Origin: a marine gamma proteobacterium HTCC2143
GTDB taxonomy: Bacteria > Pseudomonadota > Gammaproteobacteria > Pseudomonadales > Dasaniaceae
Assembly: GCA_000169075.1 (NCBI GenBank)
Contig: AAVT01000004.1
Span: forward strand, 170,697 to 234,696
DNA length: 64,000 bases
Reading direction: 5' to 3'
A program made the translations under genes and the position numbers. The notes under the pieces are model-generated. The model ran no database searches and was not told where the DNA came from. It worked only from the letters and a program-made list of their open reading frames with translations. Of the stretch, positions 50,722 to 59,968 are shown one piece after another (position 1 is the first letter of the stretch; each line of letters begins with the position of its first letter).

Positions 50722-51831
50722 TGGTGTATCTCCGTGGTAAAAATTAATTGCGCGAATGATATGTGGCCACTGAATAGCCAATCATATCTGGGTATTTGAT
50801 TTGCTACCTGTGAGTTTAGCAAAGAATCAGGATTCCATGGTGTTGGATAGGTGATTTTGCAACGCTCTTCACAAAGTCGTTGAGAATAGCATCAACTTCT
50901 GGCTATTTAGTGGCAATTAGCCCTTTTCTAGAGTTGATACAGACACCGATGACTCACTGCTCAGCGGATAAATTGGGTTAGGATCCTGAAGTTATGGTTG
51001 CTGCTATGGACCACAATGACGGGCTATTGCGGTTTCCCCTAAGCTCCTATATGGGTTAATTATCCCAGCGGTTAGCATCGACGTTTTTGCCGCAACGTAA
51101 CACACCATTACGTCAGGTGGTCACTCCATTGCGGTTTGGGAGAAGAGCTCTGCAACTTCGTGGGCCAGAATGGTTCTTATTCATCACCGTACTTGGAGCT
51201 ATCTGTGGGATTTTGACTGTCAGGTGGAAGCGGGAGCTTTCCCTGATTGATGGGTCGCCGGAGGTGATCGCATTTTTGCAATCGACTCGGGTGGCCATGG
51301 CGCTACTCCCATAGATAATAGTGGTTGGAATACACCGAACAAGGCCGCCTCCGATACTCGAGCGATACTGAGTGGGTCACCGCTGCAACGAAAGATCCGC
51401 CGACGGTGTTTGCTTGGTCTGACGGCTGCATGGTGGCGCCATGGGTGTCGTGACAACAAGTCTGCTGTTAATTTACGGCTATCAGTTTGCCTGCTCGATG
51501 TTTTGCCCTTTATGGCGGGGTTTGCATCGTCAAGAGTCTTTATGAATTTCTGTTGCAGACACATTTTTGCTAACCACATCACGGTGTCTTAAATTCGAAT
51601 GATCATCGGCAATCACGATACAGGAACATTCTTCGAAAAGGCGGTTTATAAAACCTATCTCCTGCAGCTTTTTATTTTGTTTTATCCGATCGTGTTCGGC
51701 CGATAACAACCCCTTTCATTTTCATGCTAAATTGTGCGCTCGGCTATAGCCGCAATCTTGTAGGAGATTGAGCGAAATTGGAGGCGGTGGTTATAAACTA
51801 ACGCTGCCGGGATAACCAGGAGAGTAGAAGT
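50722..51831. other. 1.1-kb gene-poor region
   Basis: Overlapping frames on both strands (75 codons plus at 51087; 120 codons minus at 51220-51582) have no ribosome site or recognised motif. Content such as LLLIYGYQFACSMFCPLW suggests a decayed membrane gene, unproven. A perfect palindrome CGGCTATAGCCG lies at 51741-51752, about 80 bp before the GST-like gene. Confidence 0.4.
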
Positions 51832-52644
51832 ATGAAAGCGGAAGTGCAGGAAGGCCCAAAGTTTATCACCCTAGAGCAGGCCGCTGGGATGACACGTGGT
51901 ACTCGAATTACGTTCATTCCTGGTGTGCAAGCTCTGTATGCGGAAGCGTTAAAAAATATTTGCTATGTAAAAAAAATTCCGATCATTCGAGTCGTTCATC
52001 CGCTTATGGGTGTTGATCAGGAAACGGGCGAAGACAAGCAGGCTCGACTATTTGACTTAACGAGCCAGACGAGCCTACCGACAATGCTTCATGATGCCGA
52101 GCGGCCAAGAAATGTTTGGACAGAACAGCTCGCGTTAGCTGAGCAAATTGGTGCTGCGGATAGCCCTAGTTTGATCCCTGACAATTTGGAGCTTCGGTTG
52201 GAAATGTTTGGACTCTGCGCGGTTGTCTTGGCGGAGGATGGGCTTGTTTGGAATATGAGGATCTTAAATGATAGCCCATTGGGTCGAAAATATGGCTACA
52301 GTGAGGCCGGGAGTTCAAGAGGGCCGGATAAGATCGCTGAGGCCATTTCCCTAATCGATAAACGGCTAAAAGCTCAAGAGAGGCGCGGTTCACGGTTTCT
52401 GGTGGGCGATACGTTGTCGGCCGCTGATTTATATTGGGCCACCATGAGCATGAGCGTGCTGCCGGTGCCTCCCGAAATTATGCCTAGAACGCAAAAAAAT
52501 AAAGGTATGTTAAAGTTTTTTGAGAACAATTCTAAAATCCCGGAGATAGCAAATGTGCTGAGTAAGACGGTCGAGGAACATCAGCACTATATACTAACAA
52601 CTTTCTGTGAGGCCCCCGCGGTCTTGGGCGGTGATTCTGAGTAG
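51832..52644 (+). CDS. Glutathione S-transferase-like protein
   Basis: 270 residues. The N-terminal part (FIPGVQALYAEALKNICYVKKIPIIRV) resembles a thioredoxin-fold domain with an altered active site, and the C-terminal helical domain contains RRGSRFLVGDTLSAADLYWATM, the GST fold motif with its conserved Asp. The insert LMGVDQETGEDKQARLFDLT between strands is unusual. No reaction can be assigned. Strong ribosome site (AGGAGAG). Confidence 0.72.
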   Translation: MKAEVQEGPKFITLEQAAGMTRGTRITFIPGVQALYAEALKNICYVKKIPIIRVVHPLMGVDQETGEDKQARLFDLTSQTSLPTMLHDAERPRNVWTEQLALAEQIGAADSPSLIPDNLELRLEMFGLCAVVLAEDGLVWNMRILNDSPLGRKYGYSEAGSSRGPDKIAEAISLIDKRLKAQERRGSRFLVGDTLSAADLYWATMSMSVLPVPPEIMPRTQKNKGMLKFFENNSKIPEIANVLSKTVEEHQHYILTTFCEAPAVLGGDSE

Positions 52645-53107
52645 GGGGCACGAAAGCCGACTCCAAATGGCTTTGTTACAATGCGGGGGTGAGAAGGGTG
52701 AAAGTGATTGTTTGAATCATTGCTGTTATCTTGGTATTGAGTTTAATTACTATTGATCAGTGGACAAACCTTTTCAGTTACGCCTGACGTCTAATGAATT
52801 GCCTGAGTTGCCGGCGCCGATAAGATTTGCCCTTTTTGCCGATGCTACAAACGGCCGCAGGGAAGTTTTTGTGGCTCTGCTCGTTAATCAAATGCAGCGT
52901 GTTTTATCGGCCAGCCTTTTTACTGTTAACAACCACCTCTGCATCCCCTCGCGCCAGAGCCGTAGTATCAATTTCGTGGGGAAAAATTGGACGACCACCC
53001 CTCACCAAACCGGTGGCACTAAGCAAAGCTCCCGCAGCAAAAGGCATTAGTAGTAGCTTAACCATAAGTAGGGGGTCCACACTTCCTTTAAGCTATAGTC
53101 CTATCCT
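52645..53107. other. Intergenic, possibly with a frameshifted small gene
   Basis: 463 bp. On the minus strand after nhaC an ATG at 53066 opens MVKLLLMPF and is cut by a shift at a run of five T. The text resumes in another frame as GALLSATGLVRGGRPIFPHE and stops at 52904. A plus-strand frame at 52760-53050 has a GTG start and no recognised motif. Confidence 0.35.
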
Positions 53108-54619
53108 TTACGTTATAGCAGGTTTGGTTCTCGGTTTGAGAAGACCAATGCCAAGGGCAGCTATTGCTACTGAAATAACGGCATTGAGATAGTTAAAAAA
53201 AGCATAGGGTGCAAAGTCAAGTACGTCTACCCCTAGAGTGGCAGTATAAAAAGCACCGGCCGTGGTCCACGGAATAAGGCCTGCGGTCATAGTGGCACCT
53301 TCTTCAACTGAGCGCGAAAGTATGGCAGGCTCTAAATTTTGTTGCTTATATTGGGGCTTGAACAGTTGGCAACTTAGAATAATCGAAATATAAGCCTCGC
53401 CCATAGCAATGTTACCCAAAAAGCCAGACAGAATAGTCGTGACAATAAGGGTGGCAGTTCGCTGCACTCTTCTAATTATCCCGGCTAGTAGTACAGTGAG
53501 AAATCCTGCTCCGTGCAAAATGCCGCCTAGCGCGATAGCCATTAACGCCAGCAGTAAAGTCCAGCTCATGCTGCTAATGCCGCCGCGACCAAGCAAAGCA
53601 TCTAAACTGGCAATGCCAGTTGACTCAGGGGTATTGTCCCACAGCGCATTAAGCACGGAGATAGGATTTTCTCCTTGATAAACCATCGCGATTAGCACCG
53701 CGAGCATAATGCTGCATGACATCGTCACTTCAGCGGGCACTTTTCTAATACTTAATACAGCCAGTAAAATGAGTGGTAATAACGTTACCAGCGGCATAAG
53801 GCTGTAATGCTGGGTAAGTGCCGTTTGAATCGACGTCACGTCTGTTAAGTTTATATTTTGCTCACCATAGTTTAATCCAACCACTAAAAATATGAAAAAC
53901 GTAAGGATAAAAGCGGGCGTTGTCGTGAACAGCATGGCGTAAATATGTCGGTAGAGATTGGTGCCAGCACTCATAGCTGCGAGGTTTGTGGTATCTGAAA
54001 TCGGCGACATTTTGTCGCCGAAGGTTGCGCCACAGACAATCATACCGGCGACTAAGGGCAGAGGAATATTCATGGCAGAACCGATGCCCATAAAAACCAC
54101 ACCTAAGGTGCCGACGGTACCCCAAGATGTTCCGGTCGCTACCGACATCAAAGCGCACAATAATAAACCGACGGCCAAAAACAAACTCGGACTTAGCAGG
54201 GTAAGGCCATAATAAATAAGAGTGGCGATGGTGCCACTGTGCATAAAACTAGCAATCACCATACCGATCAATATAAATATATAAATGGCAGGCATCGCTC
54301 TGGTAAGGGCGCTAGTCATCAATTCACGAATGTGTGTATAGCCATAACCAAGGCTAAAAGCGTTGAGCCCTACCCATAAAAGACACAGAAACATCAATGA
54401 ATGCAGGCTGATCCCCAGACCAAAAAGCCCTCCTGCGATCGTGATAATAATCACGCTAAAACAGATAAGAGACTGCAAAAAACCGGGGCTACGGGGTAAG
54501 TTGGGAGTAGTCACAGACAATGGCACACCGTATAGTAGCAATGGGAATGAAGTTAAGTATATCAGTACAAAGCGCAGCGCCGCAGATAATTTGTTATATC
54601 CTCGAAAAGACGTTTGCAT
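53108..54619 (-). CDS. Na+/H+ antiporter, NhaC family
   Basis: 503 residues, about 11-12 hydrophobic helices. NhaC marks are ATGTSWGTVGTLGVVFMGIG, VAGMIVCGATFGDKMSPISDTTNLAA and GEAYISIILSCQLFKPQY near the C-terminus. Exchanges protons for Na+ (in NhaC relatives sometimes malate/lactate or tyrosine-linked). ATG at 54619 lacks a good ribosome site. Divergent from the ADP-ribosylglycohydrolase gene. Confidence 0.88.
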   Translation of the reverse strand: MQTSFRGYNKLSAALRFVLIYLTSFPLLLYGVPLSVTTPNLPRSPGFLQSLICFSVIIITIAGGLFGLGISLHSLMFLCLLWVGLNAFSLGYGYTHIRELMTSALTRAMPAIYIFILIGMVIASFMHSGTIATLIYYGLTLLSPSLFLAVGLLLCALMSVATGTSWGTVGTLGVVFMGIGSAMNIPLPLVAGMIVCGATFGDKMSPISDTTNLAAMSAGTNLYRHIYAMLFTTTPAFILTFFIFLVVGLNYGEQNINLTDVTSIQTALTQHYSLMPLVTLLPLILLAVLSIRKVPAEVTMSCSIMLAVLIAMVYQGENPISVLNALWDNTPESTGIASLDALLGRGGISSMSWTLLLALMAIALGGILHGAGFLTVLLAGIIRRVQRTATLIVTTILSGFLGNIAMGEAYISIILSCQLFKPQYKQQNLEPAILSRSVEEGATMTAGLIPWTTAGAFYTATLGVDVLDFAPYAFFNYLNAVISVAIAALGIGLLKPRTKPAIT

Positions 54620-54829
54620 TTGGCAGGGTCAAGATCATGGTTGCGAAATCACTGCAGCGTATGGCCCGAAAAGACGTCTGGTTTTGTAAAAACTACGTAT
54701 CCATTGTTACCACGTAATTTTTAATCAATATTCACATCGTAAAGATTATTCATTGGTTACCGATAGTCTGTCTATGGCTGCGGTACCTAATGCAGGCGCA
54801 AACTTTTACTGTGTGGTAGAGGCATTATT

Positions 54830-55963
54830 ATGAATCAAAAATTTTCTCAGCCGCTTCGAGTTACTTCGGCGCTTAAAACAAGCTTTGTTGCTGATGCGTT
54901 GGCCATGCCGGTGCATTGGTATTACCAACCAATGGAAATAGAACGTGCCTTTGCAGGTGGTATTCAGCGCTTTGAGGCCGCACCTGAGTTTCACCCTTCA
55001 TCCATCATGTCCTTGCACTCCAAACGTAAAGGCGGGCGGCAGTCAGCTGATAGGTCGTCCAAGGGACATCCAGCTAATGATCAGTCGCCGCAAGTGGTAG
55101 GCGACGTTATTTTAAAAGATAAAGCGCAGTTTTGGGACAGACCTAATGTGCATTATCATCAAGGCATGCAAGCTGGTGAAAACACACTTAACGCCCACTG
55201 TGCCCGAGTACTGATGCGTACTCTGGTGAGTTCGCCACAACGTTACGATCGAGAGACATTTGTTAATGCTTACATTGACTTTATGACAAGCCAGCCAGCA
55301 GCTCACCCCGATACTTATGCAGAGTCCTACCACCGGGGATTTTTTGCTAACCTGGCACAGGGTCGCAAGCCTAAAAATTGTGGTGTGATAACTCACGACA
55401 CCGCATCTATTGGTGCATTGGTCACAATAGCGCCTTTGGTTTTTTCAGAACGACTGAACGGCACTAGCGAAGCAGAAATACAACTTACCTGCCGAGCGCA
55501 CTTGGCCCTGACCCATCCTGATGAATCTTTGATGCAGGTATGTGATCGCTACGTGCAACTGCTGTGCGGTTTAATGGATGGGCCGGATGAAGCTGGCGTA
55601 AAAACACTCTTACTTGAAGCAAGTAAGGGCTTAACGAGTACTAATTTAGCGAGTCTGTTAAAACATGATGTGCCGGACAGTCAGGTTGTCGGTCAGATTT
55701 TTTCAAGGGCATGTTACATTTCCGATTCCTGGCCGGTGGTGTTGTATCTAGCCTGTAAGTACCAAAATGACCCTTGGCAAGCGCTGCGAGTGAATACTAA
55801 TTTAGGCGGTGACAACGTGCACCGCGGCGTAGTGCTGGGCACGTTACTCGGATTGCAAAGCGATACTGTGGCTACCAATTGGTTTGATCAACTGGCAGAT
55901 CACACAGTGATTGATGAGGAGATTGAGACGCTTATCAGCGCGGCAAGCGCTCCCAAACTGTAA
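54830..55963 (+). CDS. ADP-ribosylglycohydrolase-family protein
   Basis: 377 residues. The N-terminal SFVADALAMPVHWYY matches the family's GxxxGDALG-like first metal region, though substituted. Near the C-terminus NTNLGGDNVHRGVVLGTLLG matches the second metal motif, where the usual GGDxDT is GGDNVH. Metal ligands are therefore partly replaced, as in crystallin J1-type members. It could remove ADP-ribose or have a derived role. Good ribosome site (GAGG). Its last 29 bp overlap the 3' end of ovoA on the other strand. Confidence 0.8.
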   Translation: MNQKFSQPLRVTSALKTSFVADALAMPVHWYYQPMEIERAFAGGIQRFEAAPEFHPSSIMSLHSKRKGGRQSADRSSKGHPANDQSPQVVGDVILKDKAQFWDRPNVHYHQGMQAGENTLNAHCARVLMRTLVSSPQRYDRETFVNAYIDFMTSQPAAHPDTYAESYHRGFFANLAQGRKPKNCGVITHDTASIGALVTIAPLVFSERLNGTSEAEIQLTCRAHLALTHPDESLMQVCDRYVQLLCGLMDGPDEAGVKTLLLEASKGLTSTNLASLLKHDVPDSQVVGQIFSRACYISDSWPVVLYLACKYQNDPWQALRVNTNLGGDNVHRGVVLGTLLGLQSDTVATNWFDQLADHTVIDEEIETLISAASAPKL

Positions 55964-58103
55964 GTTCAGACAAGGTATGTTGAAACTTGTGCTGAGTTTC
56001 ACGAATAACAAAGGGCACTTTGCGAGGCTCCCCCACTAGCTTAAAGTGGCTTGATAGATGATCTTTCAAGCCATCTAGTGTGCTGTAGTTCTCGCCGTCT
56101 TTTTTGAAACCTCCTATCCATTCCTCCTTAGGAGTATGCTCTTCTAGCCACGTATAAGGCGATGCAATGATAAGCAAGCCGCCGTCATTGATACGCTGCG
56201 CCATATCCGCCAGAAAACGGCTTGGCTGGTAGAGTCGGTCAATCAGATTAGCTGCCAGTATTAGATCATAGCCCGTAAATTGGGGTTTAAGGTTACAGGC
56301 GTCGCCTTGATGAAATGATACACGGTCTGGGTAGGCGTCTAGTCCTAACTGTTGCAGGGTGCGAGTATGGTAGCTGACTAATTCGCCTTCCTCGACACGG
56401 GCATAGCGTACTTCCCCTTGCTGAGCCATTTTAGCCGCTAAGCGGGTAAAATTTGCTGAAAAATCAATGCCGTCTACTTCCTCGAACTGACGGGCCAATT
56501 CAAAACTTGCCCGACCACAGGCACAGCCTAAATCAAGTGCTTTGCCGGTGGCTTTGCCCTTAATGGCCTCAAGTGCAATGTCGGCTAAGGCTTTAGGAAA
56601 ATTATCCACGCCATACGAGCTGTCACCAAAGTGAAACTCAGCATATTCTGACAGAAGCTGATCACTTTCGTAGTAAGCCTTCGGAGACGTCGCCTCAACA
56701 TTGGAGGCAATATAACGAAATCCGGCATGCTGCAAAAAGTGACGTCTAAACGCATAGCGCGCGCTGAGCCTCGTTTCGTTACCACTTGAAATCCAAGAGC
56801 CGCCTTTGATAATGTTGTGTTTACCATCAAACGTAGGCGCGGTGAAATCGTCATAAAGTGGGTGTACTTTAAAGTCGTCAAAGGGATAAATGGCCGTTTC
56901 AGTCCATTGCCAAGCGTTGCCCACCACGTCAAACCAACTGCCGTGCTGATGCCGCGTTACTGGACAGCACGAGGCGAAATGGTCAAGATGCAAATTAGCA
57001 TCGGCTGTGTTGTCCCCGAGCTCTTCAACGCCTGCCTGTGAGCATAAACGATACCATTCGTCTTCAGTGGGCATGCGAATTTGTTGGCCAGATTCTACTG
57101 TTTTCCATTCACAAAACGCTTTCGCTTCGTGATAATTAACTTCAGCAGGCCAGTCCCAAGCCATATCAATTTCTTCGGTCATCAAGCGTAAACGCCAGCC
57201 ATTATGCCAGCGCCAGAATGCTGGGTGTTTCGCCTCAGTATACTGCCGCCAGGCTAAGCCTTCTTCGCTCCAGAAGCTATTCTGCTCATAACCACCGGCC
57301 TCAACAAACTCGAGAAACTCCTGATTGCTGACTAAGTATTGGCTGGCTTTAAACCCAGCAACCTCTGCCTCGTGGTGGCCATATTCATTGTCCCAGCCAT
57401 AAAAGGCACTATCAAAAGATTTTCCAAGATCAACTGAGCCCGCGGCAACGTTGATCAGTTTGTTCGTTGGAGCTTGGCCAGTATCTGTGCAAGCGGGCCA
57501 TTGAGGCAAGGATTTTACTTTGGCCAGTTCATGTTGGCGAATAAGTACTGACGACGTTTCAAGGTGAATACGCTCGTGTTCAATACCCATAACGATGGGC
57601 CACCAGGTATTGTCCCAGTCAATGGGGAGGACAAGGTGCAAACTGTTAATTAAGTCTAGTACCGTGGCACGCACCTTAGCGCGGTAATCCATTACTGCAG
57701 CAACGCTGGGCCAGTCGTAATTTTCTTCTGACAAATCATCCCAGCTCATTTCATCAACACCCACTGCAAAGATGGATTCCATGTGCGGATTAATCCGGTT
57801 GGGTATCAGCTTTACCAATAGAAGCTTGTTGATGAAAAAAGTTGCGGTATGCCCAAGATAGAAAATAAGCGGGTGTCGCAAAGGTATAGATTTTTGATAA
57901 AAACCAGTATCGTCTCGCAAACAATCAAAAAGGCCTGTGTAGGTATCAAACGTGTTGGTGAAGTAAAGAGCTATTTCTTCGCGCTTGTCATCCACGGTGC
58001 CACTGTTTAGTTTTGGTGTTCTGGCTAACGCTCTAGAGTCAACGAACGATGTAGGTCGTTCAGCCGGTTCTTCAGTGTTCTGTGTAAGTAATGTCATCGT
58101 CAA
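55935..58103 (-). CDS. ovoA: OvoA, 5-histidylcysteine sulfoxide synthase with methyltransferase domain
   Basis: 722 residues. Non-haem iron enzyme that joins cysteine to C5 of histidine with O2 (sulfoxide synthase), then methylates the product in ovothiol synthesis. The DinB-like domain has iron ligands in IEHERIH (H176, H180), with H85 or H77 as third. The FGE-sulfatase domain runs about 215-470 (GWDNEYGHHEAEV, WFDVVGNAWQWTE, GGSWISSGNETRLS). A SAM methyltransferase follows (motif ALDLGCACG near 522-530); EgtB lacks this, which favours OvoA. TTG at 58103 has AAAGGA six bases upstream, better than the ATG at 58097. Confidence 0.93.
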   Translation of the reverse strand: MTMTLLTQNTEEPAERPTSFVDSRALARTPKLNSGTVDDKREEIALYFTNTFDTYTGLFDCLRDDTGFYQKSIPLRHPLIFYLGHTATFFINKLLLVKLIPNRINPHMESIFAVGVDEMSWDDLSEENYDWPSVAAVMDYRAKVRATVLDLINSLHLVLPIDWDNTWWPIVMGIEHERIHLETSSVLIRQHELAKVKSLPQWPACTDTGQAPTNKLINVAAGSVDLGKSFDSAFYGWDNEYGHHEAEVAGFKASQYLVSNQEFLEFVEAGGYEQNSFWSEEGLAWRQYTEAKHPAFWRWHNGWRLRLMTEEIDMAWDWPAEVNYHEAKAFCEWKTVESGQQIRMPTEDEWYRLCSQAGVEELGDNTADANLHLDHFASCCPVTRHQHGSWFDVVGNAWQWTETAIYPFDDFKVHPLYDDFTAPTFDGKHNIIKGGSWISSGNETRLSARYAFRRHFLQHAGFRYIASNVEATSPKAYYESDQLLSEYAEFHFGDSSYGVDNFPKALADIALEAIKGKATGKALDLGCACGRASFELARQFEEVDGIDFSANFTRLAAKMAQQGEVRYARVEEGELVSYHTRTLQQLGLDAYPDRVSFHQGDACNLKPQFTGYDLILAANLIDRLYQPSRFLADMAQRINDGGLLIIASPYTWLEEHTPKEEWIGGFKKDGENYSTLDGLKDHLSSHFKLVGEPRKVPFVIRETQHKFQHTLSELTVWERLPR

Positions 58104-58224
58104 CCACGTTCCTTTAATGCTTTATAAGCTAATTTATACGGTTAAATACGGGATAAAGGCTCAATTTTTCCTTATATTAATGTTAAGGGCCGAGAAACGA
58201 CTGTTTTACTAGTGGTTAAACGTC

Positions 58225-59349
58225 TCAGCCCTGCAGTTTTTTAATGGCTTCGACTAAATAATCTCGTGAGCAACCGAAGTTCAAGCGAAAAAAGTCTTTA
58301 TCACCAAAATCTTTGCCCGCCGACGGACCAACGCCTTTGGCTTCACACCATGCTTGCGTATCAGAGACCTGCAAACCGCTTGCATCTACCCACAACAAGA
58401 AAGTCGCAGCAGGGGAGATGGCTTTTAAACCTTCTATGCTGTTGATTTCAGTGAGCAAATAATCGCGATTTTCCTTTAAATAAGCCACTTCTTGTTGATG
58501 CCACTCATCGCAATATCTGAAGGCGGCATTCGTGGCGGTAAGGCCTGCTATTGTTACCTCTGGTACTATGCCGCGGGCGTTATGGTTGAAGGCCGCTCTT
58601 AATTTTGCGTTCGGGATAATAGCAAAAGAGGTGCCTAAACCAGCAATATTAAAGGTTTTACTGGCGGCCATTAGCGTTACCGAATGCTCTGCTAACTCTG
58701 GGTGCGCACTGGCGGGTAAATGTGGCACGTTATCTAAAATTAAATCACAGTGTATTTCATCAGAGCACAACATAACGCCGTGTTTTCGGCATATTGTGGC
58801 AATTCTGTCTAGTTCGTTTTGGTTTAAGACTGAGCCAACGGGGTTCATTGGGTTACACATTATAAACAAACTTGCTTTAGGGTCGGCTGCTGCTAATTCT
58901 AAGGCATCAAAATCAAGTGTCCATCGACCTTCGACTGCTACTGTGCCTATACAGGTTCGATTTAGACTATTAATTGCCGGTGCGGCCAATATGGGAGGAT
59001 AATTAGGTGTTTGAACAATAACCGTATCACCGGCCTGGCAATATGCTTGAATAGCCACATTAAGTGCGGACACTACACCTGGTGTCCAGACTAGCCAGCT
59101 AGGGTCAATTTCCCAGTCATACTGTCGTTGACACCACGACACAATGGCCTCTGTGACATCGGTATCATGAGCCGGCAAGGTATAGCCTAAAAGGCCGTCT
59201 TCAATGCGCTTATGTAATGCAGATAAAATAGGCTCCGCACAGCGAAACTCAGTGTCCGCAATCCACATAGGCAATATATCCGTACCTTTATATCTTTCCC
59301 ATTTCTCAGCCTTCGACCATGTCCGGTCTGGTTTATCGTTGAAGTTCAT
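58225..59349 (-). CDS. ovoB: MalY/PatB-type PLP C-S lyase, likely ovothiol lyase OvoB
   Basis: 374 residues from the ATG at 59349 (AAGGA six bases upstream; an earlier ATG at 59367 is less likely). Fold-type I PLP enzyme: PLP lysine K231 in AASKTFNIAG, CSDEIHCDLIL for the cofactor Asp, and SWLVWTPGVVSALN. These enzymes cleave C-S bonds of cysteine conjugates. OvoB is the PLP lyase that removes pyruvate and ammonia from 5-histidylcysteine sulfoxide, and the gene lies 121 bp upstream of ovoA on the same strand, hence this call. Without the neighbour it would be cystathionine beta-lyase-like. Confidence 0.85.
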   Translation of the reverse strand: MNFNDKPDRTWSKAEKWERYKGTDILPMWIADTEFRCAEPILSALHKRIEDGLLGYTLPAHDTDVTEAIVSWCQRQYDWEIDPSWLVWTPGVVSALNVAIQAYCQAGDTVIVQTPNYPPILAAPAINSLNRTCIGTVAVEGRWTLDFDALELAAADPKASLFIMCNPMNPVGSVLNQNELDRIATICRKHGVMLCSDEIHCDLILDNVPHLPASAHPELAEHSVTLMAASKTFNIAGLGTSFAIIPNAKLRAAFNHNARGIVPEVTIAGLTATNAAFRYCDEWHQQEVAYLKENRDYLLTEINSIEGLKAISPAATFLLWVDASGLQVSDTQAWCEAKGVGPSAGKDFGDKDFFRLNFGCSRDYLVEAIKKLQG

Positions 59350-59368
59350 GGTGAATCCTTTGGTCATT

Positions 59369-59396
59369 GATCTAGCAGTCTACAGAAAACCGTCAA
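59369..59396 (-). promoter_or_regulatory. Possible promoter of the ovothiol operon
   Basis: On the minus strand TTGACG (59396-59391), a 16-bp spacer, and TAGATC (59374-59369). Start would be about 13 nt before the ovoB ATG. The -35 is good and the -10 poor. Confidence 0.35.
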
Positions 59397-59790
59397 TTTA
59401 ATCTGTTACTGGCGGCCTTTACCTAGGGTTAAAATACGAGTCCGAATAACCCAATTAGATTTTTGTACAATTTGTCGCAACAGCACGGAGGAATGGTTCT
59501 TTTTTCGAATCAACTTAGTAAGTACTACCAAGCCTTCCGGAACATAGGGGGCAATATCGGGGGCGGCTGTTTTATTGGTGGCCGCCCTAAGACACAATTC
59601 TACGCTTTGTTAAAGTATCTAGCGGGAACTATGGAGGACTCTAAAAAGAGTATAGGCAAAACAAAGGTCCTATTCGTGGCCACTCTGTCCTATCCGCCCG
59701 GAATATGGCAATGCCGTACAGCTGCTGAGGCGGCGGCCAAACATGTTTTCTTCATATTTTTTATCGTGTCATTCAAACGTAGATACAGAA
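59397..59790. other. Spacer between ovothiol operon and oxidoreductase cassette
   Basis: About 390 bp without a gene. Holds a 7-bp hairpin GGGCGGC/GCCGCCC (59561-59567 with 59581-59587), and from 59648 the left copy of the 93-bp direct repeat. A plus-strand frame through the repeat (59463-59849) is judged non-coding. Confidence 0.5.
59648..59740 (+). repeat. Left copy of 93-bp direct repeat
   Basis: Matches 63053-63145 in the same orientation with 6 differences in 93 bp (about 94%). It shares the block GGCCACTCTGTCCTATCCG and the end GCTGAGGCGGCGGCCAA. Nested self-complementary pieces (TGGCC/GGCCA, CCGCC/GGCGG, GGCA-A-TGCC) let one strand fold into a long hairpin. Confidence 0.93.
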
Positions 59791-59961
59791 CTAGTTTTCA
59801 GGATGGTCTAGTTCCGGATCATGTGGTACTTCACCGATACTGCTTCTGAGAAAACGAATCGCTAATCGATCAAGTAAACCCGGATTCTTTTTGAAAGTCC
59901 GATTTGCAATATTGGTCATCAGGCGCTGTTTTGCATCGCCGAGCCATTCCTTAAATCTCAT
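59791..59961 (-). CDS. 56-residue basic protein downstream of the oxidoreductase
   Basis: Starts MRFKEWLGDAKQRLMTNIAN and ends EVPHDPELDHPEN. The ATG at 59961 has AAGG five bases upstream (another ATG is at 59964), seven bases beyond the oxidoreductase stop, so it is translationally linked. The first 40 residues are amphipathic and basic with no Cys; the tail is acidic. No family recognised. It may be a chaperone or accessory for the molybdenum enzyme, by position only. Too short to be found by length-based gene calling. Confidence 0.65.
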   Translation of the reverse strand: MRFKEWLGDAKQRLMTNIANRTFKKNPGLLDRLAIRFLRSSIGEVPHDPELDHPEN

Positions 59962-59968
59962 CATTACC

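Noticed and set aside
51087..51582. Overlapping frames of 75 (plus) and 120 (minus) codons as transposase remnants
   Set aside because: No DDE motif, HTH or terminal inverted repeats were seen.
52904..53066. Small gene after nhaC with a hydrophobic N-terminus
   Set aside because: It is continuous only if one base is removed from a run of five T; as written the frame stops after about 15 residues.
59463..59849. 128-codon plus-strand frame through the left repeat
   Set aside because: It runs antisense into the 56-residue gene and across a hairpin repeat, with no ribosome site; the frame in the right copy diverges outside the repeat.
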